Source: Chondrilla cf. caribensis
Lineage: Eukaryota > Porifera > Demospongiae > Chondrillida > Chondrillidae
Length of the DNA: 64,000 nt
Direction: 5' to 3'
NCBI GenBank assembly: GCA_964020155.1
Contig: OZ026554.1
Span: 2,271,327 to 2,335,326 of the forward strand
How positions within the stretch are numbered: the first letter of the stretch is position 1; each line of letters opens with the position of its first letter. The notes below the pieces were generated by a model that saw only the letters and a list, made by a program, of their open reading frames with translations, was not told the DNA's origin and did no database searches. Below, one piece after another: positions 36,753-48,828 of this stretch. Made by a program: the position numbers and the translations under genes.

Positions 36753-37339
36753 AGGGTACTGCATTCGTATTCGGCCGGTATGAGAAATCGGCCACCCAGT
36801 TCTCCATATCCAAGCGCATCAAGGGCTTTAAACTTGGCAGGCACCAAGCATGGGCGGCTGCTACTTCTGTAACAAATTGAGAGGATTAAGGCTACTACCA
36901 TTCTCGCATTAGGCAGCCGAGAATTGAGTGGCCGCATTCATATTAATTCGGCTGGAAGGCATGAGAATTCGGCCAGCGGCTGTATCATAACAGAAAAGGT
37001 GTTATTTGAACTTTCAACGGTGTGGATGTGAAGCCCTATCCATCCCCTACCCTCAGCAGCACGTCGAGGTCAGAGCGTTCGATGTTCAATCAGCTGTGCT
37101 GTGCGACATTGGGTTAGGTGGGGGGATGATACAGCCACTGATAGAATTCTCATACCTTCCAGCCAAATTCTTATGAATTCGGCCACACAATTCTCGGCTG
37201 CCTAACACGAGAATGGCAGTAGCCTAAATCTTATCCGAGACAGAAGTAGCAGCCGCCCATGCTTAGTGCATGCCAAGTTTAAAGCCCTTGATGCGCTTGG
37301 ATACAGAGAACTGGGTGGCCGGATTCTCATGCCGTACTC
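36753..37339. mobile_element. Fold-back element with about 220-bp inverted arms
   Basis: Left arm (about 36755-36989) and right arm (about 37124-37339) are inverted copies, e.g. 'gcatcaagggctttaaactt' against 'aagtttaaagcccttgatgc'. The central spacer is about 134 bp. 'tacat' flanks both ends (36748-36752, 37340-37344), a possible target duplication. It sits where unit D should have its promoter and exon 1. Confidence 0.8.
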
Positions 37340-37520
37340 TACATGTTACATTCAGGTACACGTGTGTACCCACAAATTGTGCTATAGTTGTTGCTATTGT
37401 GTGCATGAAGAGAGTACATGTGAGAGAGGGGTATAATATATAATATACAATACCTTCTGCAATATATTTATACAATTATAACACAATTAACAAGCGGACA
37501 TTCTACATTTATGTAATATA

Positions 37521-38458
37521 CAGTAGACTCTCCATCCAAGGGACGGGCTGGGACATCAGTATTTGTCCCTTGGATAGAGGTGTCCTTAACTCGGAAAGTT
37601 TCACCATAACATCACCCCGATTATGGATTTCACATAATTGTAATCAACAACATCACAATAATTAAGGATACAATGTTATATTAAAATACTAATATGTTAT
37701 AACAGGTGAAACTATTAATACTGTGTCACTATACTAATATAACGGTCCGCATTTTAGGAACAACCCATTTCGTTGGAAGTAGTCCGGAGACTATACTCAC
37801 GCGCGCGATATTGTGCCAGACATGGCTGCCAAAAGCAGTGCTGTTGGATTTTTTTTTGTCATCAATTCGCATGTTAGAGGTTACCATATTTACAAAGATA
37901 TTTAGAGTCCTTCTAAAGGCGAAGTTCTGCAACTACAACGAGAACCATCAAATCCAGAGGACAAGTTTGCAGTTATTATTTGTCTAGACGGACAGGTAGC
38001 TAGTTGGCCGGGTTCCCGCGGAGCTCGCTCGAACCTTTTCCCTGTTTCTAGCCCGGGAATGTAACAGTATAACAGCTACCATAACTGGTGCTCGGATCAA
38101 ACGCGGAATAGGTTTGGGTTTGGAGATACCCTGTTTTTACAAACTTAACGGCCCGAAGGTTTATGTGGATCGTGTAAAGGAACTTTTAGGCAATTCAGAC
38201 TGATATACTTGTATTTTGTTATAGATATGTCACAATGATATTGATTTGCTATACCATTTGTCCGTTCATAGAGAGACATTTAGTACGTATGTTCGTAGTT
38301 GGGGAATATCTAACGTTCGTTGGACGGAATACAGAGAGTCCGCTATTGGGAGATTGCTAATGTATAACTAGCATAGGAAGATTATCCCGTGACCGAACGT
38401 TGGACGCTGTAAAGCGACTGGTCGTTCCTCGGAGAGTCCGTTAATGGAGAGTTCACTG
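37521..38458. mobile_element. TIR element with TA duplication carrying a broken HIRAN-like region
   Basis: 938 bp with ends CAGTAGACTCTCCAT and (inverted) CAGTGAACTCTCCAT, flanked by TA both sides. Paralogous introns (e.g. about 288 in A, 11155 in B) show the uninterrupted 'tata-cacataattttatta'. Pogo-like ends. The interior encodes the HIRAN-like relic but no recognisable transposase. Confidence 0.75.
37870..38185 (+). pseudogene. HIRAN-like domain relic
   Basis: From about 37875 the plus strand reads VRGYHIYKDI, a stop, then GEVLQLQREPSNPEDKFAVI and CLDGQVAS. Continuation in a shifted frame gives GARIKRGIGLGIPCF-like residues. The order G-Y-H-I-Y, E-P-N-P-E-D-x-A-V and K-R-G is typical of HIRAN domains. 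Broken by at least one stop and frame changes. Confidence 0.55.
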
Positions 38459-38523
38459 TACACATAATTTTAATATACAAATTGTTGCTCTTTCAACCTC
38501 CTGAAACTCTTGAACCTGTATTA

Positions 38524-38700
38524 CAGTGAAACCTCGTTAATCCGAGACCTCTATAATCCAACATTTTCTCTAATCTGACCATTATATGAGGTAAAGTCAC
38601 CATACATAAGTATGGTAAGAGGCACTCCATAATCCAACAACCACCTAATCCAACATTATTCTCAGGTCCCATTGAGTGTTGGATTAGAGAGGTTTCACTG
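38524..38700. mobile_element. 177-bp pogo/Tigger-like MITE with TA duplication
   Basis: Ends CAGTGAAACCTCGTTAATCC and (inverted) CAGTGAAACCTCTCTAATCC, flanked by TA. Paralogous introns show 'cctgtattatcaggaat' without it. Confidence 0.9.
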
Positions 38701-38837
38701 TATCAGGAATAATTTCAGGCACCAATAATTTACCTAAAAGTCCTACATACCTCTCATTCTCAAATAATCTTCTTATAACCAATACTCATGCTACACATAA
38801 CGTTGGGAAATAACATAATCTACTTTTCTTTAACAAA

Positions 38838-39300
<463 letters not shown>

Positions 39301-39596
39301 CGTGTGTGTGTACACGCGTGTGTAATGTACATGTGTGGACAACAAGTCAGTGAACATTTAATTTCCAATCATGACTGCTATCAAACCACCTGTGTGTGTG
39401 TGTTTGTGTGCGTGTGTGTGTGTCTGTGTTTGAGTATGTGTATGTGGATGAATGGATTTGTGGGTGTGTGAGTGGGTGTGTACACACGTGTGTATTGTGC
39501 ATGTGTGTGGTATGTATGTTTGTGGTAGTGTGGGGGGATACGGCATTGGTGACTGTATAAGTACACATACACGCAATTGAAAGAACTGAAAACGAC

Positions 39597-39960
39597 ATGA
39601 TCATAACAACGTCAGTGGGTGCAAGACATTTCAGAATGGATGACTGTAGAGTGTACAGAGATGACAGAAAATGCTTCAACACAAAGAAGAGACAAAACAG
39701 TACCTGTTCGATTGTACACTACAAGCATCGGTGGAATTGTGGAATTGCACTTGGTACACCTTCCACCTCAAGCACTCCCAGGGTACTGGACTTAACGGTG
39801 AGTGGCGGTGATGCCTCCATCACTAAAACGGTGTACTCATCATCAACATCCCTCGAAGAAGTTCTGAATATCATATCCTCCCAGTCTGGTCAACAGCTGG
39901 AGTGTAAGACAATGTACCATGTCAGGTGATCCTTTGCAGAGCAAAGAAGAAAAGTCGAGA
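39597..39960. other. Open region of unknown coding status
   Basis: A 110-codon plus-strand frame (from 39597) ends at a potential GTGATC donor. Minus-strand frames also read short plausible pieces. The first 50 bases match the unit block at about 15870. I do not recognise a family on either strand. It lies next to the HRM-like exon and could be a relic of the following exon on the minus strand. Confidence 0.25.
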
Positions 39961-40299
39961 TCACCAATAGAGATACAACAAAACATTTACAATAATATAA
40001 ACACAGCACACAGCTGACCGTAGTCATAGAACTCCACTACATGGATGGAATGTTATTTTAAGTAGTCTTTGATGCTGTATATCCACCAATCTATTGTACA
40101 CTGTGTAGATAGAAATTTACTACGGTCAATGTGATGATATCTGTGTAAACCGTACCCCAACAGCTAGCAATACACAGTTATTGTTGACACACCCGCTGAG
40201 AAAGCTAGCTATATGAGTGAAGTTTTGTGATCATTCACACAAGCATACACCAATTAAAAGTAGAAAGGCCCTCACAGTTAACTGGCAAACTATACGTAC

Positions 40300-40580
40300 C
40301 TGGTTCCTGAGTCTGTCCACGACAGTGCTACTGACAACCTCTCCTCTAGTGGCTGTAGTGTTGACCGTCACGATAACAACTCCACTAACGTTCTCTCTAC
40401 TTTGGAAGGTGCACCCACTGACGTCCACCGGGCCCCACTCTCCTGACGGGGAACAGGTCCTCCTCGCCTGGGAATTGGGATGTAACCTCAGACTAGCAAG
40501 TGAACAATGTACGGATTCCGTAACACTCGGTGGAGTAGAGGACCACTCGAACTCGGAAATTAGATCTATGGGACAATAGC
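40300..40580 (-). pseudogene. HRM-like domain exon, best preserved copy
   Basis: The minus strand reads CPIDLISEFEW, SSTPPSVTESVHCS, RRTCSPSGEWGPVDVSGCTF and then a Thr/Val-rich stretch to DRLRNQ, ending at a GTACGT donor. The Trp and four cysteines fit an HRM (hormone receptor motif) preceding a GAIN domain in adhesion GPCR-like proteins. Upstream on the minus strand the same frame meets a stop before the best acceptor, and the neighbouring Kunitz and TIL copies are broken, so I call it a relic, though the exon itself may still be open. Confidence 0.5.
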
Positions 40581-40791
40581 TTGGAGCTTTCTTCAGTGGG
40601 AATAGATAATCGCCAAAAGATCGACAAAAACGTGAAATGTTTTTTCACTACGTAAGAACCTCGCATATTTCCCTGAAACAAACAGCAAAGAAATGGCTGT
40701 AACGTGCGGAGGTTCGAAAGTAAAATGGCGCCAATAATAATGCATACAGCTACCACCGAACACAAACACACGTGAAAAACACCACCCTCCA

Positions 40792-40885
40792 CCCCCCCCC
40801 CCCCCCCCCACACACACACACGTTGTTTCACAATCGTTCATATTACGGAATTTATTACTGTTCATATCAATTTTCCCAAAGATTA
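40792..40885 (-). pseudogene. Kunitz exon relic and poly-C run
   Basis: The minus strand reads NSNKFRNMNDCETTC, matching the Kunitz C-terminal part, followed by a run of 18 C (plus strand 40792-40809). Confidence 0.5.
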
Positions 40886-41019
40886 ATTGCATTATTTAGC
40901 TATGTGCAAATATAAATAAAACGCTGTAAATATAATTGCCTATATGAATTACAATTTATATACATATATTATGCCTATGAATAGTGTCAGTCATGAACAC
41001 AATCATTTTTCTTTGATAT

Positions 41020-41110
41020 TCTGGGCATTCAATGGGGAAGACACATTAGTTGTTCCTTTTGTTCACAATCTATGCCCCGTTCTGAATAGAAATTCGGTAT
41101 TGGATACCTA
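41020..41110 (-). pseudogene. TIL exon relic, C-terminal part only
   Basis: Only the last third of the TIL exon ('ctgggcattcaatggggaag' and the following block) is left; the cysteine-rich centre is deleted relative to 59797-59972. Confidence 0.45.
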
Positions 41111-43539
41111 TTGTAACATTTGTCTTCACTGACAGTAGGATCATTAGGAAGAGAACTCCACAATGTTATGTCCGAAGCATCACAATTTCCCTGTATTACC
41201 CTATCATACAAACAAACATTGATGTACAAACTTACCTATGTCCTAACCACAAACTACGTACCCAGACAGAGTCTGCTTGGGCTCCTGTGTCTCTTGGCTC
41301 TTTTATAAATACATGAATCACAAAATGCAGTTTAAATTTGCCAGGCAATGTCCCTTTAGACAATAAACTGGCATCACCTCTGACACTTGTGGTCAATCCA
41401 AATGCATTGCAGCACACATTGAATTTGGAAGGATTCCCAGGCTCCCACCTGTCTGGTGGTGCACGAACTTCCTGTGGACTTCCAGCTGATACCTTGTTAT
41501 CTGACAACATTGAATTGGCTTGCTCTGAGGGAAGTGTTTCTCTCAGTGCATAACGTTTGTAACTAATCAGTATGCATGATTGGTACACAGATGTATAGTC
41601 TATTTGCTGTTATTTGCTGTAACAGTTATTAATGTAAACCTGGAGACCTGATTGTAACTATAACCTACTCGATTTCAACTGGAGACCTACATTACTTGCT
41701 TGAAAAGGAACAGCTGTCAGTTGGAAACAGCTGAGTTGGTGGGAAGCTTTGGAGTCTTTCATCTGTACAAATGGCCAATAACAGTATTCAGAAATACTCA
41801 CAACTGCATCTTAGATGACTCAAAGACCTTTACTCAATCACACGCAAAGTTTAACCTTACCACTAGTGAGGGGCAAGCAGAGGCAAGCCCCAATTTAGTG
41901 TAGGAGTAGAGACAATTGTCCCACAAGTGTAGGACTCAATTTGGCTCGTCACAAAAATGACAAAAGGGATAATTTAAGAATTACAAGTCAATTGGATTGG
42001 CAGTTTAAACTTAGGAGACTTGTTCAATGGTAATGGCTATGAACATTACAAAGCAATATGCACTGCAAGTAGTAAAACAAACTGAAAGTCACAATGCAAA
42101 GATGAATAAACTGTGTGATGATCTCCTTAACAAGTACACAAATGATTTTATACTACTTATACTAAAGATGAAATGATACAGACGAAATACCTACAAATAC
42201 AAGCACTGTTCATCACAACACATGCACATACACAGTGTCAAAGCACACATATGCATACACAAGACATACTCATGTACAACACTGTTATACAAACATAACA
42301 AGAGGCAACATGAGTAAGCATGTTGACCATCCCATTATAATGGGAGACCACACAAGTGAGCTTGTTGATCATCACACTGATAGGAGGCCACACAATTTAG
42401 CATGTTGATCACCACATTCATGAGGGGCAAGGAAGGTCCTTGTCACAACACATGTTACAAGAGGTCAAACAGGTGAGCTCTGAATTATCACATGCAGGCA
42501 GCTGGCTGCATCATGAGCTTGTTGACCAATCACATACTCAATACTGCACAGTGCTGTACATGTGGAATGACTACCAGCCTTGAATGTGAACTAGCACCAA
42601 TTATAAATAGTTAAAATGAACAATGGATGGTTTCTGGGCAAACTGACACTTATCACACAGCGGTGATTGGAAGTAATAATACCGAAACTCACAGGGCACT
42701 CCCAATTGCAAGTGCTCTCGTGTGCTTGTACGTGTACTTCAACCCTTCATTCTTAAGGCATTCATAATAGTCTAGCAGCAAAGTGATTTGTATCATACCT
42801 TTATGACCATACAAGCCATGGCGCTACATTGATCGAAGCTCGAATGGAGAATTGTAGACTGCGAATAGGTTCAAACTTGGTTGAGGTTAAATGGTTCAAT
42901 ATCAGTATGATTGGTCCTTAAAAACAGGTTAGTTTTTCTCTCCAACATTAGTCCAGGAAGATAATACATTCTTCAATAATTTTCAATGTCTTTTACAATC
43001 GAGTTGTAGAAGTAAGCATGTGTACAGTGGAAGTATGTGTGCATCCATGATGTACATTTGTGTGTATGTGTGTACATAATCATTGGAACATACATGTGTT
43101 TGCATGTGCATATCATGTGTGCATAATACATAGGGCAAAATGGCTTCCCCACAAGGCTTCGCTTAATTGAGTTGACATGCAGTCATGTAAGGATTCTATA
43201 TTTAATTAGTATGCACATTGTCAAGTATGAGTGTGTGCTTATGCTATGTAAACTTGCATGATTCCGCACAACAATATTATAATATATTAGCATGCAGCAT
43301 TATAATAGCAATACTAGCTTGCAACAACAAAAAGGTCAAATCCAATTATTAGAATGTTATTGTTAATGCATGTTTAGACAAGGTGTCTTACTAATGATGT
43401 TAACATGCAACCATACAAGCACACAAAATGTATTAGGACATGCGAACAGGATGTTTACTGCTTCAGTTAGAAACCTACTCTACATGCATGAATTTATATG
43501 CCATCAATTAGTAATCTACCTACCCTCTTCCTCCACTCA
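41111..43539. other. Unit spacer, no gene
   Basis: Blocks shared with 8230-9740 and 18346-20900 in the same order. They include a 41-bp minisatellite run at about 42300-42440 and 'ggtgattggaagtaataata' near 42663. Short open frames near 41340-41550 on both strands lie in a block that recurs in other units without an open frame. Confidence 0.4.
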
Positions 43540-44354
43540 CTGTTTGACACAAATGAGCAATTGATGGAGAACCAAAATGGGAGATATCAGATACATGGCA
43601 TAACCTTGTATCCTTCCCAAAGTACACGCACAACACTCAAATTTATACTTATTTATGCAAGTCCCACCTGTATGCATGTGCATGCACATTTGTTTATATG
43701 TGTGTACATGTGTGCGTTTAGTGTGTGTGTGTGTGTGTCAAGTGTCTACATAATGATATGTGGACTTGCTGGATTCAAGTCTACCTACATAACAATGTCA
43801 ACATACAAACATACAATACAGGAAGGATTGAAGTATTATAGTGCACAGTCCAGATAAGTACATACATACAGCAAACTTCAATGGGGTGCACATACCAAAA
43901 CTCATCTCAACTAGAGGATGACGAACCACTTTGGTTCATTTATGTGGTGATGGAAGCGTTCTCTTGAGGAACATTGACAGGAGAAGACATCAGACCAAAC
44001 ACAGACAGGAGGAAGGCTTAGTAGTGCAAATGTACAGATACTGCATACAAATCCTAGGAAGAAAATGAATTAGCTCAGATGGATATTGTGTCAATTTCAA
44101 ATATCATGACATTGAACAGCACCAAATGTGGGGTCAGCTATGAAATTAATATAAATACCCATAGAGCAGTCTATTCTGCAAGGAATGCTTCAAAATAGTA
44201 CCAGGAAGCTGACTTGGGCTTCAGACGCGTACATTGGTAATGAATATCATTAAAAGTGGGTGTGTCCTCCTAGTGACTATTAAATTTGTCTGTTTTGCTG
44301 TGGTTACCACAAACTAGTACTGACAAACTGAGTGTGTTGGCTGGAGCTACAGTT
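43540..44354 (+). promoter_or_regulatory. Conserved upstream block of collagen gene E
   Basis: Upstream block as in the other units. TATAAA is at 44150-44155, 205 nt before the ATG, matching the position in gene C. The proximal block starts at 44239 (AATGAATATCATTAAAAG). Confidence 0.5.
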
Positions 44355-44903
44355 ATGGCACCAAATGTTAAGGTCTTTCTACAAGTGGCTCTTTTGTGCT
44401 ATGTGGTGACTACCAGTATTGGGGGTAGCATTGACTTCCAAAAGGCACTTGCCATACTTCAGAAGGAAGTGGAGGATCTCAAACAGCAGTCTCAAGAAGA
44501 AATAAATTCACTGGTGTCTGAAATCAAGTTACTTCAAGAGAAGAATGAACAGCTGGAGAAGAGGCTAGAGCAAATTGAAGCCAAAGGTTAGTTGTACTGA
44601 GGTTCATTGCAATCTATACGTACAGTGCCATATCCTGGCTGTGACCAGAAACAGTATCACGTACTGCAGCTGGTCCCTTACTAACAATACCATCTGATCA
44701 TAGTACCTCTGTATTAATATTGCATGTCTGAAGAATGGTAAAAGGGGAAATAAATAATCACTGACAGTATAATAATGCAAGTTTCTCTCTCTCTCTTTCC
44801 ATGTCTACATATTACCCTTAACCCGACCACTCCACATTCAATGGCTACGGCCCTGTACACACCAGTGTTAGGTTCTTTAAGCTATATATGGTGTGTGTGT
44901 GTA

Positions 44904-44966
<63 letters not shown>

Positions 44967-45989
44967 GTGTGCATGTGTGGTCATGCAGACAGTTGACATA
45001 CATATTACATTTATGTACATATGTGTGTTCACACAAATTGTGCCATACAATTTGTTATTTTCTGCCGTTACTATCACTTCATACAATTATAGCACAATAT
45101 TAACACAAGGACTCACATTTTATTTTATACAAGTTGTTACCCTTGTCCTGAAACTCCTGAACCTGTATTATCAGGAATACTTTGCCAGCTTTACTTAACA
45201 GTCCTACATATCTCTCATTCTTTCAGATATTTTCCTTAAAATTTATACCCATGTTACACATAACCTTAAGTAATCTACTTGTATTTAACAGAATTGAACA
45301 AACCACTACAAAGAATGAGACGTGGAGGAGACACTGTTTACCCAACACCTGAACCTTGCACTTGTCCACCTGGACCACCTGGTCCACCTGGTGAAGCTGG
45401 ACCAAAAGGTGAAAAGGGACAGCGTGGAAGTCGAGGCAAAATGGGAATGATGGGGTTGAATGGAACAGATGGTGAAAAGGGTGAACAAGGAGGTAAAGGA
45501 CCTACAGGAATGGTTGGACAGAAAGGTGAACCAGGAGTAAAGGGATTTCAAGGACAAATAGGTAAACCAGGACTGCCAGGACTCAATGGAACAAAGGGAG
45601 AAAGGGGTGAACAAGGAGATCAAGGAGTTAAAGGAACAAAAGGTAAACGTGGAGAAAAAGGACAACCAGGAAATGATGGACAGATAGGTGAACCAGGACT
45701 GAAAGGACAACCGGGACTCAACGGAACCAAGGGAGAAAAGGGTGACCGAGGAGATCAAGGAGTTAATGGAACAAAAGGTGAACGTGGAGAAAAAGGACCA
45801 CCAGGACCACAAGGACCGCAAGGACCAAAAGGATCGCAAGGACCACAAGGACTGGAAGGACAACCGGGACTTGATGGATGCAAGGAAACAAAGGAAAACA
45901 ATAGGGCAGACGATGGAAATGACGTCGAAATAGGAGGAGATAATGCTCCGGCATCTACGCCACCCACAGGAGGGGGAGGTGGGCAATGA
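44355..45989 (+). CDS. Collagen-like secreted protein E (two exons)
   Basis: Exon 1 is 44355-44586 (donor GTTAGT), exon 2 is 45292-45989 (acceptor ATTTAACAG); 309 aa predicted. Signal peptide and coiled coil as in the family; the coiled coil differs slightly ([18 protein letters not shown]). Exon 2 has [24 protein letters not shown] and about 55 Gly-X-Y triplets. A Cys follows ([11 protein letters not shown]), then a tail ending [11 protein letters not shown] shared with F and nearly with G. One sequon has changed from VNGT to VKGT. AATAAA is at 46070. Intron 705 nt with a (TG)n tract (44888-44975). Confidence 0.85.
44888..44980. repeat. (TG)n microsatellite in intron of gene E
   Basis: TG run at the same intron position as in the other units; absent in gene F. 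Confidence 0.9.
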
Positions 45990-46358
45990 TAGCCATAATC
46001 ACAAGGAATGTAAGGATCATGAACAAATTTATATGCAAACATTGGATCTCACATTAAAGAAAACAAACAAATAAAGCTAACAATTATTTTTCTACTATTG
46101 GTGCTAAATTGTTGTAATCAGTTTGAGAAATTGTGAAAGCAGATGTATTTGATAATTATGATTATTCTGGATAACCTTCAAGTAGTAATTATAAATGGGG
46201 TAACACACCATAATATTTTCAAGTTTAACTTCATCAAATAAACTGTTACCTTAATTGAATTCAGAATAATCAATTGGATGTCAAAGATGACACAATGCAT
46301 CAAAATCAAGAATTATAATGACTGACACACAACCTATACACAGGCAGACATACAAGTA

Positions 46359-46420
46359 CAGTGAATATTCGTTAATCTGCTGTAATTGGTTTGGGTGAAA
46401 TATTGGCAGATTATACTGAT
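46359..46420. mobile_element. Tigger-type element remnant in unit E flank
   Basis: CAGTGAATATTCGTTAATCT directly follows 'caagTA', the same position as the full element in unit A. Only the left end and about 60 bp of interior are left. Confidence 0.55.
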
Positions 46421-46579
46421 CTTCTTCAGCAATTCCACAAAATTGTACGGAAACTATAATAAATTATGATAACATATGTATCAAATAATATGATTATAAT
46501 ATGTTTTTCACAGTATCCTTTTATCAGTTAGCGTAATCCAATTAGCCCATTTGTAAAATATTGCACATTGAATTTCAAA

Positions 46580-46690
46580 CTAGGTTTAAAGGGATAATTA
46601 GAAGTTGGAGGGCCACCAGGACTCCCAGGCTTGACAAGAGTGTGAGTAATTCTATACAAGGACTATTATAGTGTTTATGAGCAGACTTAG
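46580..46690 (+). pseudogene. Small collagen-like exon relic
   Basis: 'gagggccaccaggactccca' and the following block match the relic at 33535; stops and frameshifts present. Confidence 0.45.
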
Positions 46691-46699
46691 TGTACATAG

Positions 46700-48000
46700 A
46701 AAAAACACTGTCATGCATACTGAAGTGTATATATATGAATCAATATAACTTCCACATAATAAAAAATACAAGATACAGGAATTTGTATCGATTTAAAATC
46801 AAGTGCAGATCGATTGCAGAACATAATGGACCATATGGATGACACATAATGTAACAATAACATGTGAACATAATATCTGTACATTTTAGGATAATAATAA
46901 TGATATGCTTACGTGTTCTGCGTATGTATGTGAGGAGGTGTTATTTACAGAGCATATACACATAAAAGTATTGTCCAGTCACAAATAGATGGAAATGTCT
47001 GGTGAGGTTGATTGACATGCTGAGTTATCAAATATAAACAAGGTTGTACTTGTTGTGTACATTACATACTCACCCCTTGTCCATCAGTGGAGTAGGTGGG
47101 CAAGGGGCACAATAATAATTATTATACTACAGTGGACACTCATTAATCTCCCACATCTGGTTGAGAGTTCTCACCTAAAACATCTCCTCTAGTGGCTGTA
47201 CAGTGTTGATTATTGAGTAATTGAATTGAACGATAAGAACTCAATACTGCACTAGCGTTCTCTCTACTATGGAGGTTAAACCACTGAAGTCCACCGGCAT
47301 GCATATTATGTGTAATGTACTGTGTGTGATTGAATAGTGTATTTGTTGAACACACAGTATTTTGGAATAACTACAAGGTGACAGGTCCTTAGAAAACGTG
47401 GCAGTTTTTCCCTCCAACATCAGTCCAGGAAGAAATTAGCTACTTTCTTCAATAATTAGTGATGTCCTTTACAAGCTGGTAGGGTTATGACTTTCAATCA
47501 CCACTGTACAAGTATGCATGTGTATAGTACAAGTATGTGTGCATCCATGAAGTGCATGTGTGTATGTATGTGTGTACATTAACATACATGTGTTTGCATG
47601 AGTATATCATGTGTGCATAATACTTAGGGTGAAATGGCTTCAACAAGGCTTCACTTAATTGATTTAACATGAAGTCACATAAGGATTCAATATTATATTA
47701 GTTAGTGCGCACATTGTCAGGCATGAGTGTGTGCATATGCTATGAAAACTTGTATGATTCAGCACAACAATATTAGCATGCAACAACAAAAAGGTCAAAC
47801 CCAATAATTAGAATGTTATTGTTAATGCATGTTTAGACAAGGTGTCTTACTAATGATGTTAACATGCAATCATACAAGCACATATGATGTAATTAGACAT
47901 GAGAACAGGATGTTTACTGCTTCAGTTAGAAACCTACCGTACATGCATGGACATGTATATGACTTCAATTAGCCATCTACCTACCCTCTTCCTTCACTCA
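46700..48000. other. Unit spacer with HRM-like fragment, no intact gene
   Basis: About 47160-47300 keeps a short, scrambled piece of the HRM-like exon ('acatctcctctagtggctg', 'gttctctctacta', 'gtccaccgg'). The rest matches other unit spacers. Confidence 0.4.
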
Positions 48001-48828
48001 CTGTTTGACACAAATGAGCAATTGATGGAGAAACAAAATGGGAGATAGCAGATACATAATATTGTCTTGTATTCTTCCCATAGTGCACACACAACACTTA
48101 AATTATAACTTTAAATGTAAGTCTCACTAGTATATGGATGTGCATGTGCATTATTTTGTTTATATGTGTGTACATGTGTGTGTTGAGTGTGTGTGTCAAG
48201 TGTCTACACAATGACATGTGGACTTGCTGGATTCAAGCTCACCTAACATAACAATGTCAACATACAAACATACAACACAGGAAGGATTGAAGTATTATAG
48301 TGCACAGTCCAGATAATTACATACAGCGAACTTCAATGGGGTGCACATACCAAAACTCAGCTCAACTAGAGAATGAGGAACCACTTTGGTTCATTCATGC
48401 AGTGATAGAAGCCTTCTCTTGAGAAACATTGACAGGAGAATGCAGAGAATAATTCCCTCACACATCACCCAAACAAATACAGATATGAGACTTAGTAGTG
48501 CAAATGTACAGATACTGTATACATATCCTAGAAAGAGAAGTGAATTAGCTTAAATACAAGATCTAGAGTCAACTTCAAATACATAATATGACATTGATTA
48601 TCACCAAATGTGCGGTCAGCTATGTAAACACCCATAGAGCAGTCCATTCTGCCATGAATGCTTCAAAATAGTGCCAGGAAACTGACTTGCATTTCAGATG
48701 TGTACATTGTCAATGAATATCATTAAAAAGTGGGTGTGTCCTCCAAGTGACTATTAAATTAGTCTGTTCTGCTGTGGTTACCACAAACTAGCACTAACAA
48801 ACTGAGTGTGTTGGCTGGAGCTACAGTT
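48001..48828 (+). promoter_or_regulatory. Conserved upstream block of collagen gene F
   Basis: Same upstream block; the proximal part starts at 48712. No TATAAA at the position found in C and E. Confidence 0.5.

Noticed and set aside
41232..41588. Minus-strand 118-codon frame as a gene
   Set aside because: The block recurs in other units without an open frame, and the plus strand is open as well; no domain recognised.
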